DNA of 64,000 nucleotides, from contig CAJNOL010000280.1 in NCBI GenBank assembly GCA_905250125.1, forward strand, positions 1 through 64,000, given 5' to 3'. A program made the position numbers and the translations under genes. The stretch comes from Rotaria sordida (lineage: Eukaryota > Rotifera > Eurotatoria > Philodinida > Philodinidae). Of the stretch, positions 51,779 through 63,289 are shown piece by piece (position 1 is the first letter of the stretch; every line of letters begins with the position of its first letter). Below the pieces are notes generated by a model. The model had not been told where the DNA came from. It saw only the letters and a list, made by a program, of their open reading frames with translations, and ran no database searches.

Positions 51779-53627
51779 AATTTTTCCTACCAATACATCT
51801 ATCTTCTGAATTGTTTTTCTTTTATGCTCCACTACGATGAATACATATTTTTAGAATGACTATTTTCTTCATGTTGCCTTCATAGAAGTCTTTGTTTCTG
51901 TTTCATTCACATCTCAAGTTTTTCGATACTTTCAACGGATTGCTCTCACATTTCCATGAAGTGTTTCTGATCAATATAAAAATTCAAGTATTTTCAGAAC
52001 TTGAGCTTACGACCGTCTTTGTATTATTTATGACTGATTTTCGACATATTTTCAATGATTTTTTTTAGGTGTATATTATTCATTAGCTTTTCTATCAGGT
52101 ATTTCTATTGATATGATATTTGTAGCCCTCGTTGCTCATAGTATTTCGGATAGCATGTTTCAGAGTGATAGAATACTTTCGAAGGATTACCAGAAATCTA
52201 GAAACCCATGTGTCATCGGACATGAAACAGAAGATCATAGAAAAAGTTTAATTGTTACACGTTAGGATGGAGGGATAGATGTGTGAGTTTGGAGAGATAA
52301 CTCTCGTCCACGCGATGAATAGGTACATGATCAACTTCCTTTGAACTGCTGCCATGACTAAAGAGACGGATTTCTGTGTTTCTACCAGCAAAGTCAATGG
52401 AAAAAATTAAAATCAGACAATATATATCGATGGGCTTCACTCTTTAACAAGGGTGGTTATGGAGAAGAGTGAGTGTCTTCTATTCATCCACATCCGCTCA
52501 GTTGGATCCTGTTGAATCCTAGTGATTCCAATTAGATCTTGCCAGATTTTGACAGAATCTTCCTCGATTCGATAACTATTTCGAAAATATCTAATAAGAT
52601 CTAAGTATTGGAACCTTCGTGGTGAGTACATATGAGACGGAAAAAAAGTAAGACATACATTTTATGATTGATATACTTCATTTATTAATAAATGAGATGC
52701 CTTAAAACTTCTAAATGGAATATTTTAAAAGCGCTACTAAAACTCACTTAACGTCAAAGTCTAGTGAAAATTCGAAAAAAAATTGTGTAACAAGCATTCA
52801 GGGTCCACATGTGTTCGACTGCTCACTCCTCTCTGCCCGGTGTTGGCTGACCCCCTTCTTCTCTCCTTTTGCTGCACTGTGTTAATGGATAGTCCTTATC
52901 AGTTGATGTAATATGATTCTGAACCAATCATTAATAACAAATTGCTCAAAAGCACTCATCATTTATTGTTTCGTCAATAGATATATCAATGAATCTATTT
53001 TATGTAGATATTAATTGTTGATATTATCTATGATCATGTATATGTAGTATTTTACCTTATATATTATTCAATCTTCAACATATCTCATATAGATAATCTT
53101 TATCATTAGATATAAGAATTTTATATCAATTTTTTCATTTAAGATAATTATCACATGTAACACGATGTTGATTAAAGTATTCTACTAATGTAAATGAACA
53201 TGAATGAATGACTTTAAAATGTAAAAATTTACTGTTTTAGAAACTCTATAGTTGAGAATGTAAATGTCAAAAATTGTGAAGTACATATCAATACACGCAC
53301 TCAGAACTTCATTCTTTACATCAATCAAAGGAAAAAGGGTGTTGGTTTGGATGCTAAAGACTTCTGTTGACTGCCATTGATTGGCAATGCTTGCTAGGTG
53401 ACATCTGAGTCAATCACAGGGTGCGAGAAGGTGCGAATCACGCAGTTGAAATAAAATTGAATCTAGACTATTCAGAGATCATGAAGCACGATCCCGTGTG
53501 TAGAGTGGGTGACTCTGGTCTTCATTCATACCCACCCACACACTTCCTTGAAAAAAAGAAACAAATTGAGTTATTGTTCTTCAGTTAAATGGGCAGATGA
53601 ATTAATGTCTCTTATATTAATAATATC
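51779..53627. other. Intergenic, no gene seen
   Basis: AT-rich. Open frames at 52255-52631 (minus) have no recognisable domain. A hairpin with GTGTGG character lies at 53493-53545. Confidence 0.4.
53493..53545. repeat. GTGTGG hairpin 5
   Basis: CCGTGTGTAGAGTGGGTGAC (53493-53512) faces CATACCCACCCACACACTT (53527-53545) across a 14-base loop. Confidence 0.6.
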
Positions 53628-54455
53628 CTAATATCCTGATTTCTGCTCTTTTCTTAGAAAACAGCTTGTCAATGCCAGCTTATTAGTACGTGTAACATTA
53701 TGTGCCACTCCATTTTCATATGTCCATCCGGAAGGTGTGTGATGTCGATTAGATAATGTACGTATACGACAGAATCCAACGCCAATACAGCTTAGTTGAT
53801 AATCACAAGCAATAGCACCATCATCTTCGTTTGCCGTCGTATGACAGACAGTTTCATTCACGTTATTTCTATAAAAATTTGATATAGTGAAATTTTCACC
53901 ATCTAGACAATTACCGAGACCAAGTAAAACCTAGTTAGACGATGCTGTTATTACTGCTTGTTATTTGAACTTTGCCACAGATATCAACAGATCCCAACCG
54001 GCTGAAGTTATAGTAGTATTTCGTGATGAATCGCAATTGTTAGAGGATTCATTATTCCAAATTAGATCGAATAATCCATCCAGTTTACATCGATTCGTAG
54101 ACAAAAGAGATGCGGCATTCTGTTGTAAAAATGATGTATATTTTTGTATTACACAGGTATTGGTTAGATAAAGCAACAGATAATTCAGGTGACGAACAAA
54201 TATACCCTTAAATCATTTTTGGTCATTATCACACGTAGGTTCACATAGTTCTTTTAATATACCATTCTAATAGGTTAATCGTCGTATTACTGAATCGGCA
54301 ATCTTTTGTACAATAGTAAGCAATGTTGCATTATTTGTAGCATTGTATAAGAGTGCAACAACTGATAAGATGACACCTTAATTATATGTTCATGTAGTTC
54401 CATTATTATTCATACATGTATTTTGAATTGACGAGTTTGGATCACTTCTATGATC
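53628..54455 (-). pseudogene. GH76 (alpha-1,6-mannanase-type) glycoside hydrolase relic
   Basis: One continuous minus-strand frame of about 275 codons contains GH76 landmarks in the family's order: T(stop)TYN(stop)GVIL for TWTYNQGVIL, LYNATNNATLL, IADSVIRRLTY(stop)NGIL, CEPTCDNDQK(stop)FKGIFVRHL, FLQQNAASL, DGLFDLIWNN, SSRNTTITSAGWDLLISVAK. A Cys-containing tail follows (NCLDGENF...CHTTANEDDGAIACDYQLSC...). Six in-frame stops: 54390-54392 (TGA for the motif Trp), 54378-54380 (TAA for Gln), 54267-54269 (TAG), 54213-54215 (TGA), 53961-53963 (TAA), 53931-53933 (TAG). No frameshift is seen. The N-terminal half of the domain was not found. Intact GH76 enzymes cleave fungal or bacterial mannan. In bdelloids such CAZymes are usually attributed to horizontal transfer (inference here). 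Non-functional as read. Confidence 0.75.
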
Positions 54456-54595
54456 TTTTTTTAGAATACTGTTCTGTTGACCTGTATTTAAACAAAATAA
54501 TAGTGAGTTTGCATATCACAAATATTCTTGCTGAATGTGTGAAGTTCAAAATCGAAACTTTGAATTACAAATGCAATAGAAGAAATCATATCGAA

Positions 54596-54643
54596 GCAGG
54601 GTGTGGATGTTAACGTTATTCACTTGCATCCACGCCCACACCC
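54596..54643. repeat. GTGTGG hairpin 6
   Basis: AGGGTGTGGATGTTAAC (54597 onward) faces GCATCCACGCCCACACCC (ends 54643). Confidence 0.6.
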
Positions 54644-55644
54644 ATAGTTTCATTTCTATATTAAGAAGAAAATATTCATTAGTCATCATATTTTCGAATC
54701 CATTAATGATTTAATACATGAACAATAATTAGTTTATTTCATATTTCATTCTTGAAAATATTATTCAATTACACTTTTTGTTTCTTTTTATCAAGTTCAT
54801 ATTTACGAATTGGTTCAATTGTATTAATTACTAGACAGCAAATAATAAATTTTGCTTCATGTTGCAGAATTATTAAGTGTCTCTTGGGAAAAATGTCGAG
54901 TGATTTCATCCGACTTGAGTTTAAATAAATTCAGAAGCAAAAAAAATTTCTTCTTTGAAATATAATTATTCTGATGATGCTGTTGATCTTTGAAGCTTGT
55001 CAAGATAATGATAGTTTCTACGTCTTTGAAAAACATGAAGAATCATAGTACTAAGTGGAAAAAAACTTAATGAAAAGTTTATTATACTGTTTTAATAATA
55101 TGTAGTATTATATGAAAATAACATTTATTTATGTCGTGTTTGTTGTGCTACAATGATGCAGAAATTCAGTATTACATATTGTTTTCTAAAAAGCATGACG
55201 TGTGTATTCTTTTAAGGAGATTTTATATCTGACATACTTTTTTTGACAATCTAGAATTGTAAAAAAAAATAAATGTCATAAAATTGATGAATATGATTCA
55301 TAATAGTATTAAGAGTAAGTTGGAAAAAAGAAAAGTACATTGTCATATTGATAAAATTTCTTCCCAGCTAATATCTAAAATATAATAGATTATCTATTTT
55401 TACTAATTCATATCTTCAATTAGCTATATTCATTGTCGAAATTGAATATTTCTTGTCTAAAAAATTTTTTAGAAAGAGTGAACACTTATTAAAGTATCTA
55501 TGTAATTTTTGCGAAAGAACAATTGAATGGCTGCTCATGAATATTGAGTTTTTATTTCGATTCGACCATTGTTTTTCTGAAAAAAAAACATAAAAAACTC
55601 AAATGACTGAAAACATATCATTGACAATTATGTTAGTACTTATT

Positions 55645-56040
55645 TAGTTTTTTTAGATGTTGTTTTATTGTTGAGAAAATCGGATTTTTTTCCCGTTTGG
55701 TGATAAAATTCGGCAGAAGGATGAAACATACGCTTGCATTTAGCATTTTTTATTACCATGGTTCAGTTAAAAAAGCGAAAGAGATAGTATATTCGAAATA
55801 AGAGTCAACAATTACATGAAAGCATATATGTTTTAGTAAAACTTATTTCCAATGGAAAAAAACAACTATGATCCATCTCAGGTTTATTTTTCGCTAGAGC
55901 CCCAGAGGTTGTTTTTTTGCAGAGAAAAAAAGATACTTAAAATATATATGATTTTTTTATCCTTTTGTCTAATTTTAGCACCAAACGGGGAAAAAATTCA
56001 ATTTTCTCAACAATACAACAATATCTAAAAAAAAAACAAA
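55645..56040. repeat. Element with about 85-bp terminal inverted repeats
   Basis: Left arm 55645-55725 (TTGTTGAGAAAATCGGATTT then TTTTCCCGTTTGGTGATAAA) is mirrored at 55951-56040. The interior of about 225 bases has no coding potential. Probably a non-autonomous DNA transposon. Confidence 0.6.
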
Positions 56041-57533
56041 ATAAATACTTTTCTAGCTCACGACCTGGCAATACTAATGAGATAAGGCCATTGCTTCTAT
56101 TTCTTCTTACAAAAAAACTAAATAGGTTCAAAAGAATACTCAGAAATATGCGCTATAAGGCACGTTCGAGCTGTATATACCGAACAAAACTTTTTAAACT
56201 TTATTACTTCGAAATCTAATCAAATAACATCTTTCTACTCAGTTCTTGATGCTGAATCAGAATAAAATATTTTCACAAAATTTGAAAATTGAAATTTGAC
56301 AGTTGTTGTAAAAAACACCAAGTTCATAATTGCTTAATGCTATTTTTCAAAATTTATATGAGAAAATTTTAAAAATAAAAATTTTCTCTCAGATTTATTT
56401 TCAACATAAAATAATCTTTAAAGATAAAGAATATGAAAAGTTTTATTTTCATGAAATAATTTCTATTTGGTCTACTTTATTCATAAGAAAAATGTTTAAA
56501 AATTTAATTCGTAGAAATTATTAAACGCAACTGATGTTTTTCTTCTCTAATCAAATTTCTATCATACATTTTACAAATATTCTTAATGAAAATATAAAAT
56601 CTTTTGTTAAATATATCTTGTTCAAGCTCGATTGAATTCAATGAAGGTGAATTACAGTAGATCAATGTATTCATAAATAAAAATGTCATTAATAATGAAA
56701 TCTTCTCGTGAAGGTGACGGTTTTAAAAATTAATAAGATTCAATTCCTTTAATGAACTTTCTCTCTTTATTTGTTTTAGGTCACATGTCTAAATTAATTG
56801 AAAACAATTTATTTTGTCAATAGAACTTCTCTGTCAAATGAATAAATTAAAATGTTATAGTCCATATTTTAATTATATATCATCATAAGAAATCAACCCG
56901 AATAAAAAATCGACCTTTTATTTTTTGCAAAGTTTATAATAGACAATACACAAATGATATAATTTTAAAATAGGAATGCCAAGCGAACACAAACAGTCTG
57001 AAAGTTAAGTGCGGAAATATTGAACATGGAATGTTATTCACCGAAACTTTAGCACGCAAAAGTAATCATACATAATGATTAATATGAAGATTTTTCCGCA
57101 CCAAGGATAGATAATTAGCATAAATAATGAATGTAACAAACGCGGATGTTGACTTAATTGAACACTGAAAATGAATTCTAAAAGATTTGTATCAATCTTA
57201 ATGCGATCCAACTTAGATTTCATCAACAGATAAACAATATCTTGCGCAATAATTTATATAAAAATCAGTTTTTTCAGAATTATTTTCTCGTAAATACTTA
57301 TGGCTTACCAAAAGTATTGACGAAAGTACTGTCATTTCTTCTAAAAAGCTTAAAGAAAGTTTCTGTCTGTATGTACTGATAGTAAAACTGATGCTCCAAT
57401 TTTCTGCACTATTATATCATTCTTCAACTAATATCATAATAGTAAAATTTCAGTAAGAGCTGTTTGATTATAATGTGTGACGATTTCATTAGTTCATATT
57501 GTTTTCGATATATATTCTCATCTCTTTTAATCC

Positions 57534-57540
<7 letters not shown>

Positions 57541-57566
<26 letters not shown>
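57541..57566. repeat. (AT)n microsatellite
   Basis: Thirteen uninterrupted AT dinucleotides. Confidence 0.9.
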
Positions 57567-57569
<3 letters not shown>

Positions 57570-59137
57570 ACGCATATCTTGTTTGCATCTGTAGTTTATT
57601 AGCGTGTTCTCGAAAAAGTTAAAGAAATAAGTTAATGTTAAATCTTGATATTGTCCATCTCTATTTTAGATGAATAAGGAAAATTTTCGTTTCTACATTA
57701 AAGTATGTATTGCACTTAATATTCAAGCAAAATTTATACATGATGAGTTATATTCTGTTTGTAGTGATGAAGTTTCTTCTCTTAGGACAATCGAAAGATA
57801 ATCTAAATAGTTTAGCGAAGGTCGTTAATAGGTTGAAGATGAAGCATGAGCTACTTGATTCTGTATTTCGTTTTTGTTCCACTGCTATTACTACAAATAC
57901 ATGTCGAAGATTATATGAACTAATGCAACCGTCACACATTATAATCAAACAGGTCTTATTAAAATTCTATTATTATGATATTAGTTGAAGAATGATATAG
58001 GAGCGCAAAAAAATAGAGCGTCGTTTTTAGTATCAGTGCATATAGAAAGAAAGTTTCGGTAAGCTTTTTATAAAAAAAAATTAATATACCTCTGGCATTA
58101 CTTTTGATTTGTCGTAAATATTGAACTATAAATATGAGTAATATGAAACAAAACAATGCTTCAAAGTATTAATCAATGAAACACATGAACTTTGTATCTT
58201 TTTTTTAATTTTATTTTGTGTAGAAATAGTTTCCAAAATATCTTGATAATTAGAAAAGAATCGCCTAGAGCATAGCATCCCCCTTGCGTTTGAAATGTAG
58301 CTGTAACCATTAACAAATATAAACTGAGTTGATATAGCATCCATCTCTATTTTTAGATTGAGTTGTACTTTACTTTTACAACTTAAATACAGACAAAATG
58401 CCGCCTCTAAATTGTCATGAATTATATTCTATTTTAAATGACAAAGCAAATTCGTTATTTTTAAAGTAGAAATCAAACGATTTTGAAGCTCCCGCCCCCT
58501 CCCCCTTCTCCTTCAAAAAAAAGTCAATTTTCTTTAAAGACATGAAAATTGAGATAAATGCATCGGAAGATAGTCCAAAGTCTGATCTTTCATAAATAAC
58601 ATCAATTTTTTATTTGGTACCTCTTTTTTTTCCAAAAAATTTTTGATGATTTCTGTTATTATCTACTTGAAAAACGTGCTGTTCTCAGAAAACAACGGGA
58701 AATTTGTTTTGCTTTTACTATGTTTATGTTTTTTTTGATTGGATGTCTCAAAATTTTCGAAGGAGCTTTATTGTAGCCAATGACTTTTTTGTTTGTTTGA
58801 AAAAGTATGGCGAGATGCAGAGCATGACGTAGACCCCTTTTTGAGTTAAGCGTGGTTACTTTTATATAAAAGAGTACTCTTATAATTGTATTCTATACTT
58901 CTTCTAATAAAAAAAGAAACTAAGTATACAGGATGAAGGCCGACAGAAAGTTTTTAATTGGAAAATGAACTATTTTTGAGTCTTTATCGATTTTTGAGGG
59001 GTGAATGTGAGATGCCTTATGTCTTTTGTTTTTATTAATTTAAGTAAATAATTATTTCTATGTTTTCCAGGTTTGGTAGATAGTTTTAGGCGAATAACAT
59101 GGATCTTTTTCTCTTGTAGACTTCAAAAGGGAAGAAA

Positions 59138-60127
59138 ATGTATTCGAATACAGCATTAATACGCTCAATAACAGTTTATGGCGGTTCGCCTATATTTATT
59201 TTTGGTACCTTGGGAAATTTACTTAATATTCGTTTTCTTTGGCGAACTCGTCGAAATCCATGTGCATTTATATTTTTGGTTTCATCATTTTTTAATTGTA
59301 TTGTCTTATTTTATGGTTTATTTACAAGAATATTAAGTATTGGATTTGATCTTGATTGGTCAAATACAAATCGTATTTGGTGTAAAACTCGTATTGCTTT
59401 TACCGAAGCAAGTTTTTTAATCTCAATAACATGTATTTGTTTAGCGAGTATTGATCGATTTCTTACTAGTTGTCGTCAGGAAAAATACAGAAAATTGAGT
59501 CGATTATCATTAACTAGATGGGCAATTATTCTAACAATTATATTTTGGTTGGGTCATTCTATTCCTTATCTAATACATGCTGAACTATCATATAACTCTA
59601 AGACGGGTTTAATATCGTGTTTACTTCTTATAAATACGGCTCATGCTAATTATCTAAGATATGTTGCACTTCCTGTCTATCTTGGTTTATTTCCTAGCAT
59701 GATTCTAATAATAACAGGTCTAATGACATATAGAAATACAAATAGATTACAAATACTTCGTCAACGTCAATTACTTCAAAAACAATTAACATCAATGATG
59801 CTTACACAAATTCCAATAATACTTTTTTCAACATTACCATATATTATATTTACAGAATATACAGCAGTTACTTCAACCATAATTAAATCTACTGATCAAA
59901 AAGCAGTTGAACGTTTATTTACAAATATTGTTACACTTCTATTTTATATAACATTTGCATGTCCATTTTTTGTTTTTTTTGCTTCATCAGCATCGTTTAG
60001 ACGGGAGGCAAAAATGTTTCTTTTGCGTGAAAAAACAAATTTATTCACAACTAACCAAATTCAACCTTATTCAATAGCCATTATTAAAAATATACAACCT
60101 GCAATAGTTAATGAAAATAAACATTAG
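59138..60127 (+). CDS. Rhodopsin-class orphan GPCR, single exon
   Basis: 329 residues with seven hydrophobic segments: TM1 about 13-35 (GTLGNLLN, the TM1 Asn motif), TM2 about 42-66, TM3 about 84-105 with C82 before it and D106-R107-F108 as the DRY variant, TM4 about 125-148, TM5 about 175-198, TM6 about 216-240, TM7 about 262-285. In TM7 NPxxY is replaced by CPFFVFF. The C-tail is short. It has no introns, unlike the pair at 22-33 kb, and no sequence closeness to them beyond the fold, so it belongs to a different subfamily. The ATG at 59138 (GAAAATG context) is the first in frame. An AATAAA at 60215-60220 follows 88 bases past the stop. Ligand unknown; lineage-specific chemosensory or peptide receptor are both possible. 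Confidence 0.8.
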   Translation: MYSNTALIRSITVYGGSPIFIFGTLGNLLNIRFLWRTRRNPCAFIFLVSSFFNCIVLFYGLFTRILSIGFDLDWSNTNRIWCKTRIAFTEASFLISITCICLASIDRFLTSCRQEKYRKLSRLSLTRWAIILTIIFWLGHSIPYLIHAELSYNSKTGLISCLLLINTAHANYLRYVALPVYLGLFPSMILIITGLMTYRNTNRLQILRQRQLLQKQLTSMMLTQIPIILFSTLPYIIFTEYTAVTSTIIKSTDQKAVERLFTNIVTLLFYITFACPFFVFFASSASFRREAKMFLLREKTNLFTTNQIQPYSIAIIKNIQPAIVNENKH

Positions 60128-60214
60128 ATGTACTTTCAATATATTTTTATATATTTTATGGTTTTTTTTGTCCGTACATTTTTAGTAATATTCGTCTTTT
60201 CTTATTTTTAAAGA

Positions 60215-60220
60215 AATAAA
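60215..60220 (+). terminator. Putative poly(A) signal of the single-exon GPCR
   Basis: AATAAA 88 bases downstream of the stop, after an otherwise AT-rich 3'UTR. Confidence 0.55.
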
Positions 60221-60579
60221 ATCGTTATTTTTGTCTACTAGTTATACATTGTTATTAGATGATCGTTCAATTTGGAAAAAGAATCTAACTGATAAAATGA
60301 TCAAAATAATACTTTTCTTTTTTAATCTTAAACCTTTGAAATATATCGTCAAAAGGAATGTAAAATAACAAATAAATAGTATCATCTTGACATTTGATAA
60401 AGAAAACTTTTTTTAAATAATTAAAATTAAGAAACTTTTTGTAAAGTATAAATCTTCATATAACTCATAGAAATTATTCGATTATGAACAAATTCTCAGA
60501 GTGAAATGTTTTGAAATTGAATGATAATAGTAATGAACGTTAAAAAAATATTATTATTGCCCAGTCAGACAAAAATTTC

Positions 60580-60906
60580 GAAAAACGCGTTTAAACGCAC
60601 AATCGGGAACCGCGACAGTGATCCATTCACGCTCATTAAAAAAACGCACGAAAACGTGTTTATTGGCGTTTTTTGTAACTTTCTGGGCGTCTAAACGGCG
60701 GAAATTCCAATTTTTGAGCGTTAAAACGCACTATTATTCTAGAACTTAAGAACAATACGTTTTAACGCTCAAAAACTGGAATTTTCGTCGTTTTGACGCC
60801 CAGAAAGTTACAAAAAACGCCAATAAACGCGTTTTTGTGCGTTTTTTTAATGAGCGTGAATGGATCACAGTCGCGGTTCCCGATTGTGCGTTTAAACGCG
60901 TTTTTC
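60580..60906. repeat. Near-perfect 327-bp palindrome rich in AAACGC/GCGTTT
   Basis: Arms 60580-60742 and 60744-60906 are inverted copies, over 90% identical by eye, with essentially no loop. Each arm contains about seven AACGC or GCGTT units (ACGCGTTTAAACGCAC at the end, GAGCGTTAAAACGC near the centre). CpG-rich in a CpG-poor setting. No coding frame. Flanks are CAAAAATTT on the left and CATTTTGC on the right, so the true ends may extend a few bases further. Confidence 0.85.
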
Positions 60907-61236
60907 ATTTTGCTTATATAGAAAAACCACTATGTTAAACATAATCTTTCTTTTTATTTTAATGCAATAAACTTTTGTTTACCAGATCTCGATTTTGTGT
61001 CTCATAAAAATAGATTTCGCTTGTATCGATCTGCAGTGAGAATAATCAGTAAAAATACATTGTTCCTTTATGTGCGTGAGTTTTAAAAAAAGCAAACAGC
61101 AAGATGTGTAACTCATTTACACAGGTTGCAACTATAAGAAAATGTGGATCAGAGCTAAGAGAATAAAGATTCATTGTAAATGATATCGGTTTTTTAACGC
61201 TGGCCATGTTCAAGCAATTAGCGCTCATCTGTGAAA

Positions 61237-61734
61237 TCAGATTGCTTTAAAGTGTCCGCTTTTGGTGGTGTCAATAGCATAAGCAAAGCAAACTTCGTCC
61301 ATTTTATGATCTTGAATATCATCTTAGATGGACAGTATGCGTCCCAGAAGGTAATAGCCCTTGCCATTTCGGACCATAGAGTGCTCACCCAGATGGACTG
61401 TATATACTCGTGATGTGCTATCGAATGTATGAAAATCCACTTCATCTCTAGATTGCATGTTCTTGAGCCATGCTATGGCGGTAAGGTTCGTGTTACTCTT
61501 ATAAATGTGGATTGACGTCTTATCGGATTTACTAAATCGGATACTGAAGAAGATGTCGTCGAAGACTGCCTGGTTCAAGCCGTTGTTCGTGGAATAATCG
61601 AAACAGATTCTTCCAATATATCGGTTGACGTAACTGTTCGCTACCTTGGTACGATTCGCAGGCGAATGCTCAAGTGAAGATTCTGTGGCAATCCCTAAAT
61701 ACAAATTGAAAGCAATAGAGGTCTTTATACTCAA
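61237..61734 (-). pseudogene. Unrecognised conserved-looking frame broken by a stop
   Basis: One minus-strand frame of 166 codons with an in-frame TAA at 61324-61326; after it the frame continues DDIQDHKMDEVCFAYAIDTT to a TGA at 61237-61239. Residue mix and codon use look coding (for example VDFHTFDSTSRVYTVHLGEH, GKGYYLLGR). I do not recognise the family. Either a relic, or one exon of a spliced gene whose partners I could not find. No signal peptide or membrane segment. Confidence 0.3.
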
Positions 61735-63289
61735 TGCATCAGATCTCTACATATAGTCTGCAAATGGATCATAGTCAATAAAGTGATAACTACAGATTTA
61801 TGGTACCGATTTCAGTTCCGAGACCAAAATCGAGACTTTTTTTTGAGACTTCACGGAACCGCGACTCGTTTAAAGCAGCTTCGATCACATACAAATAACC
61901 CTTATTAGAAAATCCAGCTAAAAACCAAAAAACACGGTTTTTCTCACAAAGACTCGTACAATAACTTTAAAAAGTTTCTTACAGCGAGCATCATCTCACG
62001 CTTCCGAATTTATCCTCTTTTTGTTCTGTTGGAATTTCTTTTGAAAAGTGTACATATTTTTCACGAAACTACTGATCGGGATTTGTTTTTATGATTTTAC
62101 GGAATTGAGATCGACAAACCATGACTTCAAATATCTCTAGTATGATACGAGATGTATGCATCGCAATATTAGAAGAGCTTCATTGGAAAGAACTGCCTCT
62201 TTTCTCATATAAATTAAAGAAAAACTACATGAAGTGGCCAACTAATTTGATCACACCCATATGATGGCTATACACGTTTTGGCCTTATCTCGACTATATT
62301 TAAACGATAACAGACAATTTACTAGTGTCTGATCCGTATTCTGGCAAAATGAGCATAAAAACGAAAATCTAACACTAGATTTGTAGTCAGTTTTGAACAA
62401 GTGACTCCAATTATTTACAGCACATTTTTCAACTGAGGTGTTTCCCAAAATATGTATCCCACCTCAAAGATTGACCCTGTACGCTGTCTACAATTGTACT
62501 ATCAAAATGACGAATCAGTGTGTTGCATAGTGTTTGTTGAGAGCTACAACTTGCACAATTTGACTTTTCGTTTTGATGATCGATTTTAGGTGCTAAAATG
62601 GCTCTTCTCGGGACCAGGAATCATGAATCCACGTATAGTCAGAAGTTACGTATGTCTATTTCACATATGTCGTCTGAAAATTTCTAACTTTAGCGAAAGA
62701 CATAGTATCATCTATTCTTTTATTACGATTAATAGAATTTGGAAATATAGTTTGATCAGAATTCTAAGATACACTAAAAAGCAATTATAAATTTTGATCG
62801 TTGCATATTGTAACCAATGGAGTTGTTTCTTTTCTCAAAGTTTCACTCCAATCCAACCATATTTGACTGAATGGAAAAGACAGTAGAATTAACCACTTAT
62901 GTGGGTTAACAGCGTTGGTTGTCGCCGTAGTAATTTCTCCCAATGAAAACGCATACATCACAAAGAGACAACTCAATTTGGATGACAAATTTTGACGATC
63001 AAAATCACAACATCATTTATTCAGATGTTTTGAAGTTTTGAAGATTTGAGTAGAAAAAACAAGCAAAGCTATTTGTGGTAAAAGTTTGAGATTTGTGGGA
63101 CGACACAGTATGGAGATAGACAAATGTGACGTTTGATGATGAGTGTGAGGATTCATAACATCTTAATAAAATGGCTTCTGTTTATACTTGAAGTTAGTCA
63201 AAATAGTCAAATGTGCGGGATCTAATTTAAAAGTCATGAGACATGTTCGATATTATATTGATTACTTTCGTGTCAGTAGTAGTAGAACC
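61735..63289. other. Intergenic, no gene seen
   Basis: Short frames at 62251-62448, 62590-62790 and 62785-62988 have no domain. Mildly less AT-rich than the 18-31 kb spacers and probably repeat-derived. Confidence 0.35.

Larger units (their letters stand above)
54644..59137. other. Gene-poor AT-rich stretch
   Basis: No gene supported. A helix-like frame at 57710-57988 (plus) has no domain or splice support. (AT)n at 57541-57566. 58480-58845 is repeat-derived, sharing segments with 44380-44530 and with the 10.4-10.7 kb foldback. Confidence 0.45.

Noticed and set aside
57710-57988. 92-codon helix-like frame on plus
   Set aside because: Middle part looks plausible but no recognisable family, exon partners or start context; left unannotated as a gene.
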